Shown: positions 45,601-52,242 of the stretch, one piece after another
Position numbering within the stretch: the stretch's first letter is position 1
Layout: each line of letters opens with the position of its first letter
Source of the DNA: Lachnospiraceae bacterium
Lineage (GTDB): Bacteria > Bacillota > Clostridia > Lachnospirales > Lachnospiraceae
Length of the DNA: 64,000 nucleotides
Direction of reading: 5' to 3'
Assembly (NCBI GenBank): GCA_910574965.1
Contig: CAJTDB010000001.1
Span: 124,001-188,000, forward strand
The notes under the pieces: generated by a model
Seen by the model: only the letters and a program-made list of their open reading frames with translations
What the model was told of the DNA's origin: nothing
The model's database searches: none
Position numbers and translations under genes: made by a program

Positions 45601-46169
45601 ATGAGGAACCAGACATCGTTCCTCTGATTCCGCAGTTTATCGAGAAACCTGCAGAGGCGGGCGGCGCAGCCAGGGGAACGATCTATCATATGGTCATGGA
45701 GGGAATGGACTTTGGACAGATGACCGAGCCGGTGCATGTGGACCAGGAACTGGACCGGCTTGTGAAAGCGGGGCGGATTACGGAAGGAGACAAACAGGCA
45801 GTGCGGCGGGAAGATTTTCTGACCTTTGCCAGGACTGGCCTTGCCAGGCGGATGCAGAAGGCGAGAGAGCAGGGCAGCTTATATCGGGAACAGCCCTTTG
45901 TTATCGGGCTGCCCGGAAGTGAATTTCCGGATGCGGATCCAGAGGAAACGGTGCTGGTTCAGGGAATTATTGATGCTTTTTTCTATGAGGATGGGGAGAT
46001 TGTGGTCGTGGACTATAAGACAGACTATGTGACCCGGCCAGAGGAATTAGCGGAGAAATATCGTTCCCAGCTTGCCTATTATGCCAGGGCGCTTCAGATG
46101 CTGACGGGGAAAACCGTGAAAGAGAGGCTGATCTACTCCTTTCGGTTAGGGAAAGTAATCAAGCTTTAA
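42600..46169 (+). CDS. addA: AddA helicase-nuclease subunit
   Basis: 1189 residues, starting 53 bp inside addB; GGGAGGAG is 7 nt upstream. UvrD-like motor: [35 protein letters not shown] split as Q-motif and Walker A, VDEYQDSN (Walker B), [38 protein letters not shown]. The C-terminal nuclease shows [22 protein letters not shown]. Full length with all motifs present. Confidence 0.96.
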   Translation: [1189 protein letters not shown]

Positions 46170-46186
46170 AACGCGTGAGGAAACGG

Positions 46187-46560
46187 GATTGGGGAAAAAG
46201 CGGCTCTATGACAGGAATTTTCATGGTTGCCCTTGTTGGTCTTTGTTACACGATCTTCAAGGGACGAAAATAGCCGCCATTACTGCATGACGGCTGATGC
46301 TGTAAAGCATTAAGCATTTATTATTTGGGTAAGCCGTGCGTCTCTGGCTTTCCTTTTCTCAATCTTACCATAGCCCACGGAAGGACGCGAGTACGAACTG
46401 ACGTTCGATCTCATAAACCTACACAACCGAATAAGGCACCTCGGCGGATGAAGCGGTTTGAATGCTGAATTGTGGAGGGATGCCACACAAAAAGATGCCT
46501 GCGAAGCTGGGAGCATATCAGTTATGCCACATTTTTGGCTTTTCTTACTTCTATAGATCC
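46187..46560 (+). pseudogene. deleted copy of a holin-like toxin / antitoxin locus outside attL
   Basis: ATG 46208 to TAG 46271-46273 reads MTGIFMVALVGLCYTIFKGRK (21 codons), the C-terminal part of the intact toxin at 52066. The flanks align too: GGGGAAAAAGCGGCT before and TAGCCGCCATTACTGC, GGTAAGCCGTGCGTCTCTGG and CACACAAAAAGATGCCTGCG after. Relative to the intact locus about 120 bp is missing, taking out the -10 box, the 5' leader and the toxin N-terminus. The fragment lies on the chromosomal side of attL, so it is the residue of an earlier related element. 46274-46560 otherwise holds no gene. Confidence 0.75.
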
Positions 46561-46563
46561 TCA

Positions 46564-46586
46564 CACACCTGAAAGATATAAAATTT
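46564..46586. other. attL core
   Basis: Starts CACACCTGAAAGATATAA and ends AATTT. In reverse complement it encodes the FYIFQV part of the RlmI C-terminus, followed by CEDL and a stop in the bases to its left (46550-46563). The tail left of the core is therefore the original chromosomal 3' end of rlmI. Confidence 0.9.
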
Positions 46587-46678
46587 AACAATGGTTGTTT
46601 ATCTGGTTTTATAGTATGCCGTATTTGCTGGATTTTCAAGGTTTTTCTTTTATCGTGTTTTATCTGGTTTTATATAAA

Positions 46679-46700
46679 ATGGTGTCAAAGTGGTGTCAAA
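46679..46700. other. integrase arm-site pair, left
   Basis: Two direct copies of TGGTGTCAAA spaced 11 bp (preceded by AA). The same 22 bp occurs at 56997-57018. Such paired repeats inside both ends are how Tn916-type integrases bind their arms. The site is about 95 bp inside attL, mirroring the right end. Confidence 0.8.
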
Positions 46701-46775
46701 TTTCGCCTGGTACCTTAAGCGGTGCCGGGTGTTTTTGCTGTAGAGAAATATAAAGGAGAAAAATGATCTCCAAAA

Positions 46776-47534
46776 TTAAGAATCAAATAATATAGTTTCA
46801 ACAGTACATTTTGAATACGCATCCAGTTTTTTCATAAAATCTTGTAAGTCATATATATTAGCATTACGAATGAACTGACTATTTTGATACACTTTAAAAA
46901 AGAGGCTCACTCCGCAATTTACGCCTAAAGGATTTTTTTCATCTGAGCTTTTAAGAAAAACCATGCTTTCTTGACTGGAAGATTTTGATACATCTTCCAA
47001 ATGCAAAAATGGGATTTCAGGAAGGGGAGAGGATAACTCAACATAACATTGTTCAGTAAAATAAGTTCTATGAAATTCATTTGATGGTAGGTCGAAATCG
47101 TATTCTTTTTTTAAGCGTTCTATTTCAGAGTCTTTTATATATTCCTGCATCTGCATCCAGTGTTGATATAATGCTGTTAGAGGACATACAAACGCCGTGC
47201 AAGGTCTGAAAACTATTCCTAAAGTCTTAAGATAATCTATCGCTGTCTGCATATCTTTGATTGCGCTTTCATTCATGTAAGAGTACATTTCATCATCTGT
47301 TTTAAAATCATCCTCACATAGTATATATTCTTTTCGGATACCCCAAAGATCAGACAATATCTGTGCTGCACTATCCGGTATTTCCATTGTGCCTTTGTAA
47401 AATCTGGAAATATGCCCGCAGGAATAACTGATAATTTCAGCCATATCTCCACGAGTAAGTCTATGTTCTTTTGCAAGTCGCTTCAATCTGCTCCCCATTT
47501 TTTGGTGTAACATTTCTTTTTTCATATATGTCAT
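46776..47534 (-). CDS. XRE-family repressor-like regulator
   Basis: 252 residues from ATG 47534 (AAAGGG 7 nt upstream); an upstream extension to 47603 lacks such a site. Residues about 12-65 form an XRE helix-turn-helix: MGSRLKRLAKEHRLTRGDMAEIISYSCGHISRFYKG. The long C-terminal domain has no feature I recognise, such as a peptidase Ser-Lys pair. It is divergent from the excisionase gene, the normal place for the master repressor of an integrated element. Confidence 0.82.
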   Translation of the reverse strand: MTYMKKEMLHQKMGSRLKRLAKEHRLTRGDMAEIISYSCGHISRFYKGTMEIPDSAAQILSDLWGIRKEYILCEDDFKTDDEMYSYMNESAIKDMQTAIDYLKTLGIVFRPCTAFVCPLTALYQHWMQMQEYIKDSEIERLKKEYDFDLPSNEFHRTYFTEQCYVELSSPLPEIPFLHLEDVSKSSSQESMVFLKSSDEKNPLGVNCGVSLFFKVYQNSQFIRNANIYDLQDFMKKLDAYSKCTVETILFDS

Positions 47535-47623
47535 ATTTTTCCCTTTATTTTCAGTAAATTCGGTAAATAGTAACATTTTCAAAAAATAACATGAGAACGA
47601 CATATCATGCTATTTATGTTACA

Positions 47624-47652
47624 ATCATATCATCAGTTAAGAAACAAGTCAA
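47624..47652 (-). promoter_or_regulatory. promoter of the element's repressor
   Basis: Minus strand: TTGACT (47652-47647), 17 bp, TATGAT (47629-47624). It lies in the 146-bp divergent gap between repressor and excisionase start. Confidence 0.65.
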
Positions 47653-47680
47653 TACATGAATGAAGATGAAAGGAAAAAAC

Positions 47681-47881
47681 ATGAACAAGACATTGAAAAG
47701 AAATAATGACGAGAAATTTCTGACCGTAAGCGCGGAAACTCTGGCCGGGATGCTGAACTGTGGGAGGGCTACAGCTGTAAAAATAGGGACAGATGCAGGG
47801 GCAAAAATACAGATTGGGCGGCGTACCCTGTACAAAGTCTCTATTGTGGAGAAATATCTTGACTCATTGTCTGGGGAATGA
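47681..47881 (+). CDS. excisionase-like winged-helix DNA-binding protein
   Basis: 66 residues from ATG 47681, 6 nt after AAAGGA. FLTVSAETLAGMLNCGRATAVKIGTDAGAKIQIGRRTLYKVSIVEKYL has the layout of MerR/Xis-type helix-turn-helix proteins of Firmicutes elements. Directly after the repressor and before the helicase, it is the likely recombination directionality factor. Confidence 0.72.
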   Translation: MNKTLKRNNDEKFLTVSAETLAGMLNCGRATAVKIGTDAGAKIQIGRRTLYKVSIVEKYLDSLSGE

Positions 47882-47911
47882 TGTTGTAAATTGAACGAAA
47901 GGCGTTATGTA

Positions 47912-49168
47912 ATGACATTAAGCGAATACATCCAGAAGGCCCGCGATCCTGCGAATTGGACAGCCGAATTTTTTGCAGAGACGGAACCGGTCTTTATGGA
48001 GCATCTGAATACTATCCGCAATACGCTGATAAAGGACAAGCTTTGGGAGCAGTTTGATGTCGCCCGCTGTGAGTGGAAGTTGCCGGGACAGGTACAGATT
48101 CAGGCAAGCGGGGGACGGGAAACTGCAACGGACAGGAAAGCACAGAAAAAGAAGCCTCTTCTCATCTCCCTGTCGGATGTGGAGGAAAAAGAGGCGGAAT
48201 GGCTTGTGGAGCAGTATATGCCAAAGGGGCAGATCAATATCCTTGCCGGGGATGGCGGTTCGGGAAAAACAACATCATGGTGCGGACTGGCGGCGGCGAT
48301 AAGCAACGGAACAATGGCATTTTTTGATGTGGCGGTAGCAAATAAAAATCCTTTTGTACCGAAAGAGCCGCAAAAAGTAATGTTTTTCAGTTCGGAGGAT
48401 TCTCTGGAATACACGCTGAAAGCAAGACTGCGGAAAGCCGGGGCGAACCTGGACAATATTTTTTCTGTCAGCTTAAGAGACGAACGGTTTTCAAAGATCA
48501 AATTCAACAGTTCGCTGTTAAAAGACTTGGTAAAAGAAGTGAAACCGGCTCTTGTGATATTTGACCCGCTTCAGGCGTTCATACCGTCCGACATTCAGAT
48601 GGGACAGCGCAACGCTATGCGGAACTGCCTGAATCCCTTAATCGGTTTGGGTGAGGAATACGGAGCAACTTTTTTGATTGTCGTACATACCAACAAGCGG
48701 CAGGGGGTATATGGCAGGAACCGGATCGCGGATAGTGCGGACGTGTGGGATATTGCCAGAAGCGTTCTCATCACCGGAGCGGCAAAGGATAATATGAGGT
48801 ATTTGTCACACGAAAAGAGTAACTATGGGGAACCGGGGCGGACAGTTCTGTACACAATAGAAGATGGTGTTGCTGTTTTCAAAGACTGCTGTGATAAGCA
48901 CGATGCAGATTTTGTGAAAGAGCGGGACCTGTCAGCTTATCAGGCTCCACAGAGACAAAATGCAGAAGCCTTTATTATGGATTTTCTCAAAAATGGGAAA
49001 AAGCCAACTGCCGAACTGGACGAGGCTGCAAAGGCAGCAGGAATTACTCCGGCAACGTTACGAAGGGCAAAGGAAGAACTAAGGGACAGAAAATTGCTTG
49101 GATTGAAACCGGAAGGATACGGAAAAAATAAAGTGTTTTACAGCTTCTTACTTGTTCCATCTTCTTAG
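47912..49168 (+). CDS. RepA-like AAA ATPase / replicative helicase
   Basis: 418 residues from ATG 47912 (GAAAGG 9 nt upstream); a TTG at 47891 is less likely. RecA-type core: QINILAGDGGSGKTTSWCGLAAAIS (Walker A), VMFFSSEDSLEYTLKARL, ALVIFDPLQAFIP (Walker B), FLIVVHTNKRQG and SADVWDIARSVL. The C-terminus has a winged-helix-like end (PTAELDEAAKAAGITPATLRRAKEEL). This is the RSF1010 RepA-like family used by plasmids, phages and satellites. The iteron-like field starts inside its 3' end. Confidence 0.83.
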   Translation: MTLSEYIQKARDPANWTAEFFAETEPVFMEHLNTIRNTLIKDKLWEQFDVARCEWKLPGQVQIQASGGRETATDRKAQKKKPLLISLSDVEEKEAEWLVEQYMPKGQINILAGDGGSGKTTSWCGLAAAISNGTMAFFDVAVANKNPFVPKEPQKVMFFSSEDSLEYTLKARLRKAGANLDNIFSVSLRDERFSKIKFNSSLLKDLVKEVKPALVIFDPLQAFIPSDIQMGQRNAMRNCLNPLIGLGEEYGATFLIVVHTNKRQGVYGRNRIADSADVWDIARSVLITGAAKDNMRYLSHEKSNYGEPGRTVLYTIEDGVAVFKDCCDKHDADFVKERDLSAYQAPQRQNAEAFIMDFLKNGKKPTAELDEAAKAAGITPATLRRAKEELRDRKLLGLKPEGYGKNKVFYSFLLVPSS

Positions 49169-49377
49169 AGGGGGATTTTAAATGAACAAGTAAAGAGAAA
49201 ACCAGCTAAAATCAATGGTTTTATTTACTTGCTCACCTTGAACAAGTAAGCAAGAAAGCGGGCCTTTTACTTGCTCATGTGAACAAGTAAAGAAAAACCG
49301 CATAAAATAAGGCTTTTCTCCTTTACTTGCTCACTTGTCCACCCCTCTATGAAGAAATTTGAAGATGAACAAGTAAA
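49148..49377. repeat. iteron-like field, 8 copies of TGARCAAGTAAR in both orientations
   Basis: Forward copies TGAACAAGTAAA/G at 49183-49194, 49239-49250, 49280-49291 and 49366-49377. Reverse copies TTTACTTGCTCA at 49224-49235, 49266-49277 and 49322-49333, plus TTACTTGTTC at 49148-49157. Forward copies carry GAAC and reverse copies read GAGC in complement, so the two sets are distinct. Forward and reverse alternate, giving three potential cruciforms. The location next to a replicative helicase makes it a candidate origin. It fills the gap 49169-49397. Confidence 0.8.
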
Positions 49378-49397
49378 AGATTTGGGAAAGGTACGAT

Positions 49398-49748
49398 ATG
49401 ACAGAGTTAAAAGAATTGTTTGCAGCTATTGGAATAAATCTGGAAATACACAATATAATAGTCGATTTCAGAACCCCGGAAGGGAGAAGCGCCCATCAGG
49501 CATATCAGGCAGTTGCCAATGGTGTTAAGTGTTCGGATTCTGATATTGTGGAGCGCGTCCGGGCAGCTCTGCCTGCTGGCAGTAGATTATGCAGTGTTCA
49601 TGAGGTGATGATTGACTGCGAATTGTCGGAACTGGAAAAACTGGCAAGTTCCATCGAACTTATAAATTGTGAAAGGCGGCTTCTCTATCTGGATCAGGAA
49701 CTGGCGAAAGAGTACATAAAAGAAATCCGGCGCGGTGATATGGGTTGA
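49398..49748 (+). CDS. hypothetical protein
   Basis: 116 residues; GGGAAAGG is 8 nt upstream. An alpha/beta-looking protein: MTELKELFAAIGINLEIHN, VDFRTPEGRSAHQAYQAV and a C-terminal Leu/Glu-rich helix. I do not recognise it. First gene after the iteron field. Confidence 0.65.
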   Translation: MTELKELFAAIGINLEIHNIIVDFRTPEGRSAHQAYQAVANGVKCSDSDIVERVRAALPAGSRLCSVHEVMIDCELSELEKLASSIELINCERRLLYLDQELAKEYIKEIRRGDMG

Positions 49749-49774
49749 TACATCTATGACAGGAGGCGGAGCAG

Positions 49775-50008
49775 GTGGCAGCAGGATACCGGCAGCAGAT
49801 GCCGACAGAGTTTCAATTTTTCGCGGACTGCTGGAATTACTTCGGAAAATTCCATGAAGTGAAAGATACTGACGAATACTGGGAGGCGGCAGTCAGAGAG
49901 GCGACGGAGATCAATGAGCGATATAATAACGCACTGTGCAGAGATTTATTGATCGCAATTTCAAAAGAATTACAGCGAAAAGGAGCGGCAGCAGGTGAAA
50001 GAGTTTAA
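49775..50008 (+). CDS. small hypothetical protein
   Basis: 77 residues from GTG 49775, with GGAGGCGGAG 5 nt upstream. FQFFADCWNYFGKFHEVKDTDEYWEAAVREA is a Trp/Phe-rich helical pattern common in small Firmicutes mobile-element proteins. Function unknown. It overlaps the next gene by 14 bp. Confidence 0.6.
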   Translation: MAAGYRQQMPTEFQFFADCWNYFGKFHEVKDTDEYWEAAVREATEINERYNNALCRDLLIAISKELQRKGAAAGERV

Positions 50009-50522
50009 ATTCAGCGTTGAGCAGATCAAAGGGATGCTTAAAGAGATGGTTGTACTTGTAGACAGCCGGGAGCAGAAGAACGGGCATATTCTGGACTACT
50101 TCAACCGGCAGGATATTCCTTATGAGGTTACAAAGCTGGACTATGGAGATTATTCCTGTAAGATTCCAGAAACGGCAGCAGGACGGGACATTTATTTTCA
50201 TGATTCAATCGTGATCGAGAGAAAAAACAGTCTGGAAGAGATAAGCGGGAATTTCTCAAAAGGCCGGGAAAGATTCGAGATGGAATTTTTAAAAGCCAGG
50301 AACGCCGGGGCAAAAATCTATCTGCTTGTTGAATCTCCGCTTGGCTATACAGGTATTATTACACATGGCTATAAAACGCAGATGAAGCCGGCGGCATTTA
50401 TGGCAAGTCTTAAGACATGGGAACATAGATTCGATGCAAATATACAGTTTATAGACCCTGTATATTCGGGATATTACATAGCGTCGACGCTGCAATATTT
50501 TGTCCGGGAGGCGTTGCGGTAG
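49995..50522 (+). CDS. ERCC4-domain nuclease
   Basis: 175 residues from GTG 49995 (GGAGCGGCAGCAG upstream). VLVDSREQKNGHILDYF gives the DxRE site, and later HDSIVIERKNSLEEIS gives the ERK motif of ERCC4/XPF nucleases. YLLVESPLGYTGI continues the fold. No helicase domain is attached. In elements, such nucleases may process replication or recombination intermediates near the origin. Confidence 0.85.
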   Translation: MKEFKFSVEQIKGMLKEMVVLVDSREQKNGHILDYFNRQDIPYEVTKLDYGDYSCKIPETAAGRDIYFHDSIVIERKNSLEEISGNFSKGRERFEMEFLKARNAGAKIYLLVESPLGYTGIITHGYKTQMKPAAFMASLKTWEHRFDANIQFIDPVYSGYYIASTLQYFVREALR

Positions 50523-50613
50523 TCACCCGCTGCCGGATGCCAGAAAGTGAGGGCGGGCAGCAGGCGGTCCCGTTGTTGTTCCTGATTATAGCAAGAAAGG
50601 ACGGCGGGATACA

Positions 50614-50937
50614 ATGGAATTTATACTGTTTCCGAGGAAATACCGGCGGGCGCAATATATGCGGATTCAGAGCGTCATAACGACATGGGACCAACAGGCG
50701 CGGGCATATCTGGCCGTTGTGACCTTTGAACTGACGCGGGATGTATGGGATTGCGCCCCGCTGGGGCATAAGCTGTACGCCCGTAATGCGGAGACGCTGA
50801 CGCGGATGATACAGGACCTTGCTCTTTTATATGCGCCCTCAAAGGCTCTGTCCGTCCCTCTGCCGGAATTTGAGGATGAGAGCCTGCACTTCTCCCGGAT
50901 GCTGCCGGATACGGCGGGAAAACCTCATAAAACCTGA
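50614..50937 (+). CDS. hypothetical protein
   Basis: 107 residues. GAAAGGACGGCGGG precedes the ATG. Sequence YMRIQSVITTWDQQARAYLAVVTFELTRDVWD looks like one alpha/beta unit; the rest is Leu-rich. Unrecognised. The codon use is GC-rich, in line with the following non-coding region. Confidence 0.5.
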   Translation: MEFILFPRKYRRAQYMRIQSVITTWDQQARAYLAVVTFELTRDVWDCAPLGHKLYARNAETLTRMIQDLALLYAPSKALSVPLPEFEDESLHFSRMLPDTAGKPHKT

Positions 50938-51538
50938 ACATTCGGCAGTATAGGGCATTGGCCAGCGTCGGGGCGCTATCCCCTTCTGGCGGGGTGCGGT
51001 GTTGATATGCCGGGGATATGGAGCCGGACGCGGTGGACAGTGGAGCCGGGGCCTGTGATCTTCTTATCTGGTCCTGAAGCCGTGGGGAAGCCGTGAAAAA
51101 CCGTGTGATCTGGATACAGAGCATCCGGCAGCAGACAATTTATTGACACGATACGCGCGAGAGGGCGAAGCGGCGGGGAAGCGGCGGGAAAATGCACAAA
51201 AATGCACATAAAAAAAGGAGCCTTTGCAGATGGACGGTTAATTAGTGAACACGATAACGCGCAGGAGTTAATCATGAGCCTGCCAGCCATTACAAGGACA
51301 TGACAAAAAATATACCGGACATTTCGGGCGCCTTAAAAAGGGTGTATTGCGGCAGATCAGGAGCTGCCTGCTGCCCGGTGCAGAGAATTTATTAACACGA
51401 TAACGCGCGGGAGATTCGGACATTTCCGACACCCTAAAAGAGCCGGGGCCGCTGTCGGGAGTGCCCTTCTGACGCGCTGTACAGCCTGTAGACGGGTTTT
51501 GGAGTTCTGGGCGATAAACGGAAAGGAGAAAAGATAAT
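50938..51538. repeat. 601-bp non-coding region with three copies of a 28-bp box
   Basis: Boxes at 51136-51163, 51240-51267 and 51386-51413 share ACACGATAACGCGC (ACACGATACGCGC in the first) between AATTTATT or AATTAGTG and (G/C)GGAG. Each is followed 2-60 bp later by a member of the 10-bp-period motif family (51191, 51315, 51411). I see no convincing ORF. The region looks like a set of protein-binding or replication sites. Confidence 0.7.
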
Positions 51539-51886
51539 ATGGCTTATTCACTGTCACGATATGAGCAGGAGGTAATCATCAATTTCAATGCGGAGGAAGA
51601 TACAGCAACACTGTACACGGCAAATCCTCAATGGATACGGAAGCTTGACAGGCTGGTGGAACAGAACCCGGAGCAGTTTGAGATGTACAGGCAGGAGAAA
51701 ATGGACGGCCGGGTGATCTCGAAAGCGTACCGGTTCCCGAAAAGGTTTATCACTGTCAGGTCAAAGGATACTAAAAGGGAACTGACCGACGGGCAGCGGG
51801 CGGAGCTTGCACAGAGAATGAGAGAACAGCGTAAAATCAGTTCTGCCGCGAGAAATGAAGGACGGGAACCACAAAACGGGGATTGA
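51539..51886 (+). CDS. hypothetical protein of mobile elements
   Basis: 115 residues; AAAGGAGAAAAG lies before the ATG. SRYEQEVIINFNAEEDTATLYTANPQWIRKLDRLVEQNPEQF is a compact conserved-looking unit, followed by KAYRFPKRFITVR and a basic C-terminus. From memory, similar proteins occur widely in Clostridia prophages and conjugative elements with no known function. Confidence 0.7.
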   Translation: MAYSLSRYEQEVIINFNAEEDTATLYTANPQWIRKLDRLVEQNPEQFEMYRQEKMDGRVISKAYRFPKRFITVRSKDTKRELTDGQRAELAQRMREQRKISSAARNEGREPQNGD

Positions 51887-51947
51887 AATGCTTTAAGGGT
51901 GGAATTGTCTGCCTGCGGACATAAAAACGGGAATTTAAGATACAGGA

Positions 51948-51976
51948 TTGAAGAAAAAGCGGCTGTATGGTAGAAT
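51948..51976 (+). promoter_or_regulatory. promoter of the holin-like toxin mRNA
   Basis: TTGAAG (51948-51953), 17 bp, TAGAAT (51971-51976). The toxin ATG is about 85 nt downstream of the expected start, leaving a long structured leader. The deleted copy at 46.2 kb keeps the -35 side but lost the -10. Confidence 0.6.
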
Positions 51977-52065
51977 GTGAGACAGGAAAACCAGAGAGCC
52001 GGGCGGCTTACCCTCTTTTACTTCGGAGGGGCTTACCCTCCAGACGAAAGAAAGGAGGGCTGCCA

Positions 52066-52155
52066 ATGATTACATATTCCGATCTGATACAGACAGGAAT
52101 TTTCATTGTCGCCCTTGTTGGTCTTTGTTACACGATCTTCAAGGGCAGAAAATAG
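52066..52155 (+). CDS. putative holin-like type I toxin
   Basis: 29 residues, mostly one membrane helix: ITYSDLIQTGIFIVALVGLC then YTIFKGRK, with a basic C-terminus. This fits the Firmicutes holin-like toxin family controlled by antisense RNA. The SD GGAGGG (52054-52059) can pair with CCCTCC at 52036-52041, hiding it. CCCTCC can alternatively pair with GGAGGG at 52025-52030, which would free the SD. The peptide would damage the membrane if over-produced. Confidence 0.8.
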   Translation: MITYSDLIQTGIFIVALVGLCYTIFKGRK

Positions 52156-52242
52156 CCGCCATTACTGCGAATAATGACGGCTGACCTTGTAAAAGGTTAA
52201 TGCTTTGATATTCGGGTAAGCCGTGCGTCTCTGGCTTTCCTT
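52150..52242 (-). ncRNA. candidate antisense antitoxin RNA
   Basis: The minus strand has TTGCGT (52277-52272), 17 bp, TAAGAT (52254-52249), so transcription would start near 52242 and run into the toxin 3' end, ending at the shared hairpin. The arrangement is that of known type I toxin-antitoxin pairs. In the deleted copy at 46.2 kb the corresponding -35 has changed to TCGCGT. End points are estimates. Confidence 0.55.
52155..52181. terminator. bidirectional hairpin shared by the toxin mRNA and its antisense RNA
   Basis: GCCGCCATTA (52155-52164) and TAATGACGGC (52172-52181), one mismatch, 7-nt loop. Reading left it is followed by TATTTTCTG. Sits exactly where two convergent type I RNAs would overlap. 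Confidence 0.6.
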
